14,669 bases of DNA, taken from assembly GCA_026708165.1 (NCBI GenBank), contig JAPOVO010000118.1, positions 1 to 14,669 of the forward strand, written 5' to 3'. Below the pieces are notes generated by a model. It was not told the origin of the DNA. It did no database searches and worked only from the letters and a program-made list of their open reading frames with translations. The position numbers and the translations under genes are program-made. The stretch comes from Chloroflexota bacterium. GTDB lineage: Bacteria > Chloroflexota > UBA11872 > VXNJ01. Shown one piece after another: positions 8,211 to 14,669 of this stretch; position 1 is the stretch's first letter, and every line of letters begins with the position of its first letter.

Positions 8211-8963
8211 GTGGGCGAGCTGGCGCGCTATCGACTTTTCTTAAGTTTTCTTGCCGTCCCAGTTGTAGTGATCGTTCTTATCGTCGTCTTGCTGGTCAAT
8301 GCCTTCGGCGGCGACGACAACGAGACTCCGCCGACCGAACAGCAAACGGCGGTTGCGCAGGTTGAGCCTACTCTGGCGATATCGGTGGTGACCATCGCTC
8401 CGGCCCAAACTTCTCCGGCGGCGGACGCTAGCGCCACGGTCACGCCGACTGCGACGCCTCTGGCCATCGCTGCCGCTACGAACACACCCGTACCGCCGCC
8501 CGTCGAACCTACGCCAACAACCGGGGCGGCCGCTACCCCTGCTAGTGCGCCTAGGGGGACGTCGCAAGAGTACGAGGTTCAGCCCAACGACACGCTCTCC
8601 GAAATCGCCGACAGCTTCGGACTTACCAGCGCGGAGCTTGCCGAAGCCAACGAGATCGAAAATCCCGACGAGATCCAGGTTGGCGACATTCTCATCATCC
8701 CCGCAACAGCGTCGGGTGATGATAGAACTCCGGCCGCTACCCCGACGCCGACGCCGATACCGACTTCCGCCACGGTCGATCCCGAAGAGGGTCTGAATGT
8801 TCGGGAAGAGCCGACAACCGACAGCGACGTACTCGAAGTCCTCTTAGGCGGTGCCGAGATTCTGTTGACGGGCACGAGGCAGACCATCGACGACATCGAG
8901 TGGGTCGAGTTGGTCGACGGCGGCTGGGTGCAGAGTCAGTATCTGACGATAGAGGGCGAATAG
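8211..8963 (+). CDS. Membrane-anchored LysM and SH3-like domain protein
   Basis: The 250-residue protein starts with a short basic end and one strong hydrophobic helix (about 9-32), which I read as an uncleaved anchor. A long Pro/Thr/Ala-rich linker follows (about 38-117). A LysM domain covers about 120-164, with YEVQPNDTLSEIADSFGL and IQVGDILIIP as its two ends. A second short Pro/Thr linker (about 172-187) leads to an SH3-like bacterial domain (about 188-247, LNVREEPTTDSDVL). Both domains usually bind peptidoglycan or other cell-wall glycans, so the protein probably contacts the wall from the outer face of the membrane. No catalytic domain is present. The start GTG at 8211 has AGGAG 4 nt upstream. 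It converges with the acetyltransferase gene, with a 2-bp gap between stops. Confidence 0.9.
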   Translation: MGELARYRLFLSFLAVPVVVIVLIVVLLVNAFGGDDNETPPTEQQTAVAQVEPTLAISVVTIAPAQTSPAADASATVTPTATPLAIAAATNTPVPPPVEPTPTTGAAATPASAPRGTSQEYEVQPNDTLSEIADSFGLTSAELAEANEIENPDEIQVGDILIIPATASGDDRTPAATPTPTPIPTSATVDPEEGLNVREEPTTDSDVLEVLLGGAEILLTGTRQTIDDIEWVELVDGGWVQSQYLTIEGE

Positions 8964-8965
8964 CC

Positions 8966-10165
8966 TCAAAACACGTCGGCGCGCCAGAAGGCGAATTCGC
9001 GCTCCCGGAATAGCGTTTTGAGCACTCCCGCCCCCTTGCCCGGCGCGCCGCGCGGCACGGCTCCTTCCATGACGAGAGCCCAAAGCTCAGCCTCCGAAAC
9101 GTCTATGAGCGGCGTGCCCGCCTCGCCAACATAAACCGTGCGGTCGCGGTAACCAAGCTCGGCCGTCTGCCGTCCGACCCGGATGCCGACCGACTCAGAA
9201 CCGCCGGACGAAGACTGCCAGAGCGCCGCGGTGAATTCCGGCCAAAGTCCTTCCAGTAAAGACTTCAAGTCGACGAGTTTCACCTTCAATCTCGTGTCGC
9301 TCTTCACGCGCGCCGTGATTCCTATCGCTTCCAAGAGGGCAACCGCCCGGTGTGCGACCGGCGCCTGGCCCGCGAGATGTCGAAAGCCCCTCGACTTGGC
9401 ATCTTGAACCATCGCCGCGAGCAGCGCCTTCTCGCCGTCCTCATCCTGGGCGGCAAGATCGCTTATCGAATAGAAGTCCACGGCTCCGCCGCCGTGCTCG
9501 GCAACGGGATATCTGGCTCGGGCATACCCGACAATTCGCCCATTACGCTCCAGCACGAACGATGATTCAGGATTCTCCCGCATCCATTTCATGTTTCCCG
9601 ACCACCACCCAAGCGACCGCACGAGCGGGCCTGAACACTCGGAGCCGTAGCCGCCGTGGACCGCCGCGACCCAGGCAAGATCATCCACAGGGTCCATCCG
9701 GCGAACGCCCGGCGGTGCGGATCCCACTTCGCCGGACTCGTCCAAACGAGCGACGTAGGTATCTACGGGCAGCGTCTCCCACCCGAATTCGCCATACGGC
9801 CCACCGTCTGCGGCGAAGACCATCGCAAGGTGATACCCGCCGCGCATGACGTGACGGAGTGCCGCCTCAATGAGTGCCCTTACATGGCCCTTGCCGTGCT
9901 CGGCCGGGTCGACTGCCAGACACGACAGACCGGCCACTCGCAGGATCGCGCGTCCGACTCGCATCTCGCGAGGCAGTACTTGCACGTGACCGACGACCCT
10001 CCCGTCAATCACCGCCACCAGCGAATCGCTGCGCTCTACAAGCGGATCGAGCTCTCTTGCCTTGCGGTAGTAGGACAGGCTTTCGCCCAAGACCCGTCCC
10101 AGCAACTCCAGGGACTGCTCGAAGAGATCGTCATCCTCGGTATTCCGAATCGTCCGGGCCGTCAT
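8966..10165 (-). CDS. Eis-like GNAT-family N-acetyltransferase with C-terminal SCP2-like domain
   Basis: The 399-residue length and layout match the Eis family: an N-terminal GNAT domain (about 1-135), a second degenerate GNAT domain (about 150-290) and a C-terminal sterol-carrier-protein-2-like domain (about 291-390). The acetyl-CoA loop is visible as LAVDPAEHGKGHVRAL (His90-Gly91-Lys92-Gly93), and FAADGGPYGEFGWE follows, as in related acetyltransferases. Mycobacterial Eis acetylates aminoglycosides and other amines. Most environmental relatives have no known substrate, so resistance should not be assumed. The ATG at 10165 has GGAG directly against it with no proper spacer, so the start is less certain than the family. 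It lies 64 bp downstream of the small-protein gene and may be the last gene of the run that begins with the isomerase. Confidence 0.85.
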   Translation of the reverse strand: MTARTIRNTEDDDLFEQSLELLGRVLGESLSYYRKARELDPLVERSDSLVAVIDGRVVGHVQVLPREMRVGRAILRVAGLSCLAVDPAEHGKGHVRALIEAALRHVMRGGYHLAMVFAADGGPYGEFGWETLPVDTYVARLDESGEVGSAPPGVRRMDPVDDLAWVAAVHGGYGSECSGPLVRSLGWWSGNMKWMRENPESSFVLERNGRIVGYARARYPVAEHGGGAVDFYSISDLAAQDEDGEKALLAAMVQDAKSRGFRHLAGQAPVAHRAVALLEAIGITARVKSDTRLKVKLVDLKSLLEGLWPEFTAALWQSSSGGSESVGIRVGRQTAELGYRDRTVYVGEAGTPLIDVSEAELWALVMEGAVPRGAPGKGAGVLKTLFREREFAFWRADVF

Positions 10166-10229
10166 CTCCGAAGCCCGAAAGGTTCACAGCAACGCCGCCA
10201 GACCAAGTCCAGTACTCGTATGACAGACG

Positions 10230-10409
10230 TCACTGGCTGTCGCGATCCTCGCGCAGCAGCGACACGCTATCCTCCAGCGGACCGGGCGTCATGGCCCGAA
10301 CGCGATTGGCTTCAGCGATCAGTTCTGGACGCCCCGCACGCGCCATAGTAATTTTCGACTTCCGCTCAAGCGAGTGGCCTCTTTGTCTAATCCTGCGCTT
10401 CCGATCCAT
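10230..10409 (-). CDS. Unrecognised small basic protein, 59 residues
   Basis: ATG at 10407-10409 opens a 60-codon frame ending with TGA at 10230-10232. GGAG sits 5 nt before the ATG, a better ribosome site than the downstream acetyltransferase has. The N-terminal third is highly basic (starting MDRKRRIRQRGH). The C-terminal part is more balanced and ends GPLEDSVSLLREDRDSQ. That tail recalls the ends of some small antitoxin or ribbon-helix-helix proteins, but I cannot identify a family and no toxin gene adjoins it. An internal ATG at 10346 would give a 38-residue form starting MARAGRPELIAEANRVR, but lacks a well-placed ribosome site. The gene occupies most of the otherwise empty 313-bp gap between the alpha/beta hydrolase and acetyltransferase genes, on the same strand as both. 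It may be missed by length cut-offs. Confidence 0.5.
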   Translation of the reverse strand: MDRKRRIRQRGHSLERKSKITMARAGRPELIAEANRVRAMTPGPLEDSVSLLREDRDSQ

Positions 10410-10478
10410 AGCAACTCCCGCATCCAGATCGCGCGCAATCCGTGCGAATGCTCATTGCTCGCTAACGGGCCAGCGTCT

Positions 10479-11513
10479 CTACAGCCACTTGTCCACGAAA
10501 TCGAACGCCAAACGCCCGCTGAACTCGTGTCCCGCGTCGAACTCGTCTCTGGCCAACCGGTCCGACGCCCCGGCCACCGCGTAGACTCGTTCCAGCACGG
10601 CATGGGCCTCTCGCGAGGTCTCGATTGGAAAGCCATCGTCGCGGATTCCCGCCTCGATCAGTAGTGGCCGCGGCGCGATCGCGCCGACGATATCGGGAAC
10701 GTCGGCATATCGATAGACGCCCGGAAGGAATTGCGAGCCGCAAAAATTTCCCATCTCAATGGCGTATTTGGCAAACGTGGTCAGGTATCCGCTGATTACC
10801 GCCACCTTGATTCGCGGATCGATTGCGGCCAGGTACATGGTCCTGGTTCCGCCGAAGGACAGGCCCAGGCAGCCCACCCGGTCGGCGTTCACGGCGGGAT
10901 GGGCCGAAAGCACCTCAACGGCCTTAAGGTCGTCCCAGGTATTCCGCGACATCAGGCTGACGCCGTAGAGCATCGTCTTGAGGAAGCTGACGTTGCAGCC
11001 GTCCCGACGCCCGAATATTCCGGTCGTCTCGCCCGGCGCCGGATGGCCGAAGCCTTCACTTCGCTCGCCGAACCCGCGGGCGTCGGGCGCCAGCACCACG
11101 TAGCCTCGTTTGCCGAACCGCAAGGCGTAGTCGTTGTGAACGTCGGAGGCCTCCCCGCTCACGCCGTCCTTGCCTACCCCGTGACCATGCACCGCCAAGA
11201 GACCCGGCAAACTCTTGCGCTCGCCCGCGTCCTCCGGAACGAAGAGGAACGCTGGAACGTCCACTCCCGCTTCGGTGGAATAGACCACCTTGTGCCGGGT
11301 CGTTCCTTCAAGCTCAACGGTATCCAGGGTTCTCACATTGAGCGGCACTGGCTCCGGCCAGGGTTGCATAAGCTCGTACAGCTTGGCCCGAAGCCGCGAC
11401 CTCCACAGCATCCACTCGTGCTGGGTTTCAGCCCTAAACGCGAGCGACCTCGAAGTCTGACGCTCGAGCTCGTCGATAAAGTCGTCGATGGAAAACTGTA
11501 GGTTCGCGCTCAT
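10479..11513 (-). CDS. Alpha/beta hydrolase, dienelactone hydrolase/acetyl-esterase-like
   Basis: The 344-residue protein has the alpha/beta hydrolase fold with a helical N-terminal cap of about 60 residues. LLAVHGHGVGKDG forms the oxyanion-side strand, and GLSFGG carries the nucleophile (Ser219). The probable acid is Asp292 or Asp293 in GIRDDGFP, and DAGHEFSG supplies the histidine (His329). The layout resembles Abhydrolase_7/dienelactone-hydrolase-like esterases, often found with carbohydrate genes, so deacetylation of sugars is plausible but unproven. No signal peptide is seen, so it is probably cytoplasmic. I chose ATG at 11511-11513, which shares its first base with the isomerase stop (TGATG), a common coupling arrangement. 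GTG at 11522 would add three residues. Confidence 0.87.
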   Translation of the reverse strand: MSANLQFSIDDFIDELERQTSRSLAFRAETQHEWMLWRSRLRAKLYELMQPWPEPVPLNVRTLDTVELEGTTRHKVVYSTEAGVDVPAFLFVPEDAGERKSLPGLLAVHGHGVGKDGVSGEASDVHNDYALRFGKRGYVVLAPDARGFGERSEGFGHPAPGETTGIFGRRDGCNVSFLKTMLYGVSLMSRNTWDDLKAVEVLSAHPAVNADRVGCLGLSFGGTRTMYLAAIDPRIKVAVISGYLTTFAKYAIEMGNFCGSQFLPGVYRYADVPDIVGAIAPRPLLIEAGIRDDGFPIETSREAHAVLERVYAVAGASDRLARDEFDAGHEFSGRLAFDFVDKWL

Positions 11514-12292
11514 CAGGCCCACTCACTCTTTATGTACTGCAATGCCCGCTTCGGCTCGGTTGAATAATCCTCAAATCGGCCGCCGTTGTCCTCGATGCTG
11601 ATTCGATTCGTGTAGCCGGTGGCCCGCAAGGCATCGAGAAATTCGACGTAAATCCCATCCCACGGGCACGGCGTCATCCCCGCCAACTGCGGCACGGGTA
11701 CGTGGACGTGCCGCAAATCGGCTCCAGCCTCGGAGAGGCTTTCAAATCCGTCATCCTCATAAGTCATGTGGAAAAGGTCCGCAAGCACCTTGATTCGCGG
11801 ATGATCGACACGGCGCGCCATCTCCAGCGCTTCCGGGACGGTGTTTATGTTGTCGCAAGCGGTCTTGTAAAGCGGCTCGATCGCCAGGGTCATGCCGACA
11901 CGGTCGAGTTTCTCAGCGACCAAGTGTAGAAACCCGGCAATCTGGTCGGCTGCGCGGTCTCGGTCGAATCCGTCGGGAGTCGACCGCGCCCCACCGCTGC
12001 CAAACACGATGATTTCGGCGCCCACCTCGGACATGCGCCCCAGCGCCGTATCCAGGTACGCGTCCAGCCTTTCCCGGTCGACCCCGTCGCCAACGACCGG
12101 CAGCATCCCCGGGATAAACACGTTGAAGGCCTCTACCGGCAGACCAGAGTCGGCGATCCGCTGCCGTACTTCCGCGAACTCGGACTCGGCGCCTTCTGGG
12201 TCCAGGGCGGCTACCTGTAACTCGGCGTAGTCGAACCCGGCCTCTCGGGTTGCCTCCAACCCTTCCACCGTAGTGCAGCATCCAAATCGCAT
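11513..12292 (-). CDS. Sugar phosphate isomerase/epimerase-type TIM-barrel protein
   Basis: The 259-residue protein belongs to the xylose-isomerase-like TIM-barrel (AP endonuclease 2) family, which includes hydroxypyruvate isomerases, myo-inosose dehydratases and ketose 3-epimerases. Metal-site residues appear in order: Glu139 (AIEPL), Asp172 (LADLFHM), His197 (RHVHVP) and Glu234 (ISIEDNG). The pattern points to a divalent-metal, proton-transfer reaction on a keto sugar; which sugar is unknown. The ATG at 12290-12292 has a strong GAGGAG ribosome site 8 nt upstream and a candidate promoter further up. It is the first gene of the minus-strand run and is directly coupled to the alpha/beta hydrolase gene. 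The two products may therefore act on the same substrate pathway. Confidence 0.9.
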   Translation of the reverse strand: MRFGCCTTVEGLEATREAGFDYAELQVAALDPEGAESEFAEVRQRIADSGLPVEAFNVFIPGMLPVVGDGVDRERLDAYLDTALGRMSEVGAEIIVFGSGGARSTPDGFDRDRAADQIAGFLHLVAEKLDRVGMTLAIEPLYKTACDNINTVPEALEMARRVDHPRIKVLADLFHMTYEDDGFESLSEAGADLRHVHVPVPQLAGMTPCPWDGIYVEFLDALRATGYTNRISIEDNGGRFEDYSTEPKRALQYIKSEWA

Positions 12293-12343
12293 CGAATCGA
12301 CTCCTCAACGGACGAACTGCCGGCGCTACTTTCGCGCCCGATC

Positions 12344-12372
12344 ATTCTGTCCGATTCGACATTCCTTGTCAG
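12344..12372 (-). promoter_or_regulatory. Candidate promoter of the isomerase-hydrolase run
   Basis: On the minus strand CTGACA (12372-12367) and CAGAAT (12349-12344) are spaced by exactly 17 bp, with 5/6 and 4/6 matches to sigma-70 consensus. It lies 51 bp before the isomerase ATG inside the divergent gap. Confidence 0.42.
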
Positions 12373-12390
12373 GCTGGTCGCGCAACGAAC

Positions 12391-12419
12391 TGGAGACTCT
12401 GCTGATAACGGGGGATAAT
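12391..12419 (+). promoter_or_regulatory. Candidate promoter of the Nudix-metalloprotease pair
   Basis: TGGAGA (12391-12396) and GATAAT (12414-12419) are spaced by 17 bp, with 4/6 and 5/6 matches to consensus. It lies 60 bp before the Nudix ATG in the divergent gap. The -10 match is the stronger half. Confidence 0.38.
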
Positions 12420-12479
12420 CACCCTCGCAACTGCCCCAATCACGCCATCGACCAAGCCCGACGGAGCACAGGATTTAAC

Positions 12480-13154
12480 ATGCCTTCGGCCGAAGACGAG
12501 TTGCTACAGGTCTACTTCCCATCGGGCCTGCCCACTGGCCATGCTTCGACGCGGTCGCGGATTCACGAGATCGGGCTCTGGCATCTCACTCTGCAATTCT
12601 GGATCGTGCGACGCTCCCGAGACGGATCACACCGACTGCTCTTCCAGGAGAGACACCTCTCCCAGCAGGCCTGGCCGGGCAAGCTGGACACGACGTCCGC
12701 CGGCCACGTGCTCCAGGGCGAGACCGATCTGTTCCGGGAGCTCGAAGAGGAGCTTGGAGTGCGCCCCAGCGCGAACGACGTGAGCTTCGTAGGAGTGCGT
12801 CGCTGGGATGACGCCGCGGATCCGAATATGATCGACCGTGAGCTTCACCAGACGTATATCTGGATCAACGATCTTCCCCTGGACGCCTATCGACTTCAGC
12901 CCGACGAGGTCACCGCGCTGGTTGAGCTGACGCTATCGGACGCCGAAGCGTTGGTCACCGACAAAAGCCACGCCGTTCCCGGAGTTCGGTATGAGATGTC
13001 CGAGGCGCAGCGAAGTGTGACCGTCAGGAAGGACATGCTTGTTCCGGTTGTCGACGGCTACTATCTCAAGGTGATCGACGCGGCCCGGCGTCGAATTGCC
13101 GGCGAGTCAGAAACAGAGATTATCCATGGCTGGCTGCCCAACCCGATTCTGTAG
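12480..13154 (+). CDS. Nudix hydrolase with a shortened Nudix box
   Basis: The 224-residue protein is a Nudix hydrolase of the isopentenyl-diphosphate-isomerase-like/YfcD type. It has IHEIGLWHLTLQFWIV, then LLFQERHLSQQAWPGKLD, then the Nudix region. In the box, GHVLQGE (Gly75, Glu81) is followed by only four residues before RELEEELGV (Arg86-Val94). The consensus has seven there, so three residues are missing from the loop-helix join while the metal-binding Glu cluster (Glu87, Glu90, Glu91) is intact. Such enzymes cleave nucleoside or other diphosphates; the substrate is unknown. I chose ATG at 12480 because AGGA lies 6 nt before it. The frame continues upstream to 12273, but that part overlaps the divergent isomerase gene and looks non-coding. 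It leads the metalloprotease gene by 36 bp. Confidence 0.87.
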   Translation: MPSAEDELLQVYFPSGLPTGHASTRSRIHEIGLWHLTLQFWIVRRSRDGSHRLLFQERHLSQQAWPGKLDTTSAGHVLQGETDLFRELEEELGVRPSANDVSFVGVRRWDDAADPNMIDRELHQTYIWINDLPLDAYRLQPDEVTALVELTLSDAEALVTDKSHAVPGVRYEMSEAQRSVTVRKDMLVPVVDGYYLKVIDAARRRIAGESETEIIHGWLPNPIL

Positions 13155-13190
13155 GCGGCAAACCCGCCGCGCGTTTGGATAGACAGCTGA

Positions 13191-13562
13191 GTGACTTCAC
13201 GCATTGATTTCGAGAGGCTCGTCGACCAGGCACTCGACTCGATTCCCGATTGGCTGCTCGAACGCCTCGAAAACGTCGCAATCGTCGTCGAAGACGCCCC
13301 GGACCCCGACGACCTCGCCGAGATGGACATTCCGCCTGGATCGGAGCTTTACGGCCTGTACATTGGAATTCCTCTGACCCAGCGAAACAGCGCTTACAGC
13401 ATGGTTCTTCCCGACAGGATAGTCATCTACCGCAACGCGCTTCGGCGGAATTTTCGCGACATTGACGAGCTTCGCGAGCAGGTCCGCCAAACGGTTCTTC
13501 ACGAAGTCGGACACGCCCTTGGGATGGACCATGAGAAACTTGCCGAGCTTGGACTGATCTAG
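13191..13562 (+). CDS. Small zincin-type metallopeptidase family protein
   Basis: The 123-residue protein matches the small bacterial zincin-like metallopeptidase family (PF06262 type). It has FERLVDQALDSIPDWLLERLENVAIVVED at the N-terminus, a central LYGLYIGIPL segment, and a helix with HEVGHALGMDH (His104, Glu105, His108, third ligand His114). The ending DHEKLAELG is characteristic; many relatives have Asp where this one has His114, giving here a full HExxHxxGxxH zinc motif. There is no signal peptide, so it is probably cytoplasmic. Its substrate is unknown, and proteolysis is unproven for much of the family. The start is GTG at 13191 with a poor ribosome site, perhaps relying on translation from the Nudix gene. 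It converges with the heparinase-like gene across 24 bp. Confidence 0.85.
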   Translation: MTSRIDFERLVDQALDSIPDWLLERLENVAIVVEDAPDPDDLAEMDIPPGSELYGLYIGIPLTQRNSAYSMVLPDRIVIYRNALRRNFRDIDELREQVRQTVLHEVGHALGMDHEKLAELGLI

Positions 13563-13570
13563 CCGGCTAG
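13559..13570. repeat. Perfect 12-bp palindrome at the metalloprotease stop codon
   Basis: CTAGCCGGCTAG reads the same on both strands and contains the TAG stop. With no loop it is a poor RNA hairpin but could be a protein-binding site or restriction-type palindrome. Confidence 0.5.
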
Positions 13571-13574
13571 TCGC

Positions 13575-13596
13575 CCGCGCCGTTTGTCATGCGCGG
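13575..13596. terminator. Weak hairpin between convergent genes, possible bidirectional terminator
   Basis: CCGCGC (13575-13580) and GCGCGG (13591-13596) can form a 6-bp GC stem around a 10-nt loop. It sits between the metalloprotease stop and the last codons of the heparinase-like gene. No T run follows on either strand, so intrinsic termination is doubtful. Confidence 0.3.
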
Positions 13597-14669
13597 CGCA
13601 GCGATACCTCGAAATCGGCGCTTCCTTCGAACGGTCCCAGGTCCCAAATGTCACGGTCGCCGTCCACGTCAACGGTGAGCCGCCCCACGCTGCCGTGCTC
13701 CGCAGGCTCCAGTTCGACGCCTTCGACCGGGCATCTGCCCCGCCACGGGCAGAAAACCGCGATGAACAAGCCTCGACTCGCGCGTATCCGCCGCACGATC
13801 GCCGTCCTCGACTCGGACGCCGGATTGGATGGCCCCTCCGCCGAATACAATTCGCCCTCTCTACTCAACGGAAATACGGTCATACCGGCGTCGCCCCTGA
13901 TTCTCCACTGCAGCGCGCTTGCATCACGAATTCGCGTCCAGCCGGAGAACTCCGGATTCGGTGCAACGCCTTCGGCATGGCCTGTCGCTACCAAATGCCC
14001 AGTGGCGTGAAACGAACCTTCATTGTGGTAAATCCAGTCGAACCGCCGGGGCACGGGCGCCGAGACCGAAAACAGGTCGATGAAGTAGGGTTGCCGAAGT
14101 AGCACCGCCCGCCTGAACCGGACCCCGGCGTGGCGTCGCATCGCCCACCCCACCGCGGCGTCCACTAGTTCAAATTCCCGTGTGGTCTCGAATCTCAAAA
14201 GCGACCCCCAGCCTGCCGGCTGGAGATTGCCGTCGACCATCACGGTGTTATGACTCGCGGTATGGGCATACCAGCGATCGCTCAGCCCGACGCCGAACCC
14301 GGGCGTTCCGAGATCCGGTGAAAGGGCGGCGTCTTCCCCGTAAACCGACAGGCCGAGCTTGTCGTAGTGGCCATGCACCCCGCCGTGCCTCCCGTACTTC
14401 AAGAGCAGCTGGAAGGAGCCGTCTCGAAGCAGCGCAAGCCCGGAATTTTCGAATACTGCGCTCCGTCGCCTGCCGACAAGATCACCCGCGGGGAGCGTTC
14501 GCTGTCCTTCCAGCAAGACCCAAATCGAGTCTCTGGGCCGAAACCTGTAGGCCCGCTGGAGCACAGCCGCGAATTCCCCGCGCCGGTACCAGGACCAGCC
14601 GCTCTCATAGAAGCCGGGCGGCTCGGGTATGGCGGGACCCCCACGGCCCGGAAGGTCACGGGGACCCCC
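13587..14669 (-). CDS. Heparinase II/III-like protein, 5'-truncated by the window edge
   Basis: The frame is open to the last base of the window and stops with TGA at 13587-13589, leaving 360 C-terminal residues; the GTG at 14564 is internal. The sequence matches the heparinase II/III C-terminal beta-sandwich region (PF07940 type). It shows GFYESGWSWYRRG near the window edge, HGGVHGHYDKLGLSVYG (about 95-111), PDLGTPGFG and the characteristic HNTVMVDG (about 140-147). The family includes polysaccharide lyases acting on uronic-acid polymers such as heparin, heparan or alginate. The upstream alpha/alpha toroid domain, with most of the substrate cleft and any signal peptide, is outside the window. 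So neither the substrate nor the location can be told. It is convergent with the metalloprotease gene and probably unrelated to it. Confidence 0.87.
   Translation of the reverse strand, partial: GGPRDLPGRGGPAIPEPPGFYESGWSWYRRGEFAAVLQRAYRFRPRDSIWVLLEGQRTLPAGDLVGRRRSAVFENSGLALLRDGSFQLLLKYGRHGGVHGHYDKLGLSVYGEDAALSPDLGTPGFGVGLSDRWYAHTASHNTVMVDGNLQPAGWGSLLRFETTREFELVDAAVGWAMRRHAGVRFRRAVLLRQPYFIDLFSVSAPVPRRFDWIYHNEGSFHATGHLVATGHAEGVAPNPEFSGWTRIRDASALQWRIRGDAGMTVFPLSREGELYSAEGPSNPASESRTAIVRRIRASRGLFIAVFCPWRGRCPVEGVELEPAEHGSVGRLTVDVDGDRDIWDLGPFEGSADFEVSLRRA

Noticed and set aside
8739..8764. Short GC-rich repeated triplet-like tract
   Set aside because: It is simply the coding sequence for the Pro/Thr linker of the LysM protein.
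10731..11501. Open frame of 256 codons on the plus strand
   Set aside because: Antisense to the alpha/beta hydrolase gene, which has a full catalytic triad; no domain in the shadow frame.
12273..12479. 69-residue N-terminal extension of the Nudix protein
   Set aside because: It would overlap the start of the divergent isomerase gene and cover both candidate promoters; ATG at 12480 has its own ribosome site.
13154..13168. GGCGG-CAAAC-CCGCC hairpin after the Nudix gene
   Set aside because: Only a 5-bp stem with no T run, and the next same-strand gene follows closely; too weak to call a terminator.
1..14669. CRISPR array, tRNA, mobile element or defence system
   Set aside because: I found no spaced repeats, cloverleaf, transposase, integrase or terminal inverted repeats; the genes are ordinary metabolic and envelope families.

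Overview
The window is GC-rich, densely coded bacterial DNA without rRNA, tRNA, CRISPR array, insertion sequence or phage genes that I can see. Several features fit a Chloroflexota bacterium, perhaps one of the SAR202/Dehalococcoidia type: a bifunctional penicillin-binding protein with two Ig-like modules at its C-terminus, a membrane-anchored LysM plus SH3-like protein with Pro/Thr-rich linkers, an Eis-like acetyltransferase, and many amidohydrolases and sugar-related enzymes. This assignment is inference from protein style; no marker gene is present.

Left part (1-3651). A 5'-truncated amidohydrolase/deacetylase gene on the plus strand converges with a three-gene minus-strand cluster: a TlpA/ResA-like thioredoxin, a polytopic membrane protein resembling DUF318/YraQ permeases, and a ThDP-dependent enzyme of the acetolactate synthase family. 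The ThDP enzyme has a clear Shine-Dalgarno (SD) sequence at an internal ATG, giving 529 residues.

Middle (3749-8963, plus strand). The class A penicillin-binding protein comes first. Next are an Amidohydrolase_2 protein and, 3 bp after its corrected end, a sulfite-oxidase-like molybdopterin protein. The membrane-anchored LysM protein closes this block, with its own candidate promoter. The amidohydrolase gene carries a one-base frameshift in a T run, so a naive reading gives a scrambled C-terminus.

Right part (8966-14669). A minus-strand run reads, in transcription order, TIM-barrel sugar isomerase/epimerase, alpha/beta hydrolase (start overlapping the isomerase stop as TGATG), a previously uncalled 59-residue small protein, and an Eis-like N-acetyltransferase. 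Divergent from the isomerase are a Nudix hydrolase with a shortened Nudix box and a small zincin-type metalloprotease. A heparinase II/III-like gene, cut by the window edge, converges on the metalloprotease.

The gene content suggests a heterotroph. The heparinase-like protein, isomerase, esterase-like hydrolase and amidohydrolases could act on polysaccharide- or lactone-derived substrates, while the penicillin-binding and LysM proteins serve the envelope. I see no convincing new multi-gene system. The best leads are the unannotated small gene, the atypical Nudix box, the repairable frameshift and the thioredoxin-permease pair.
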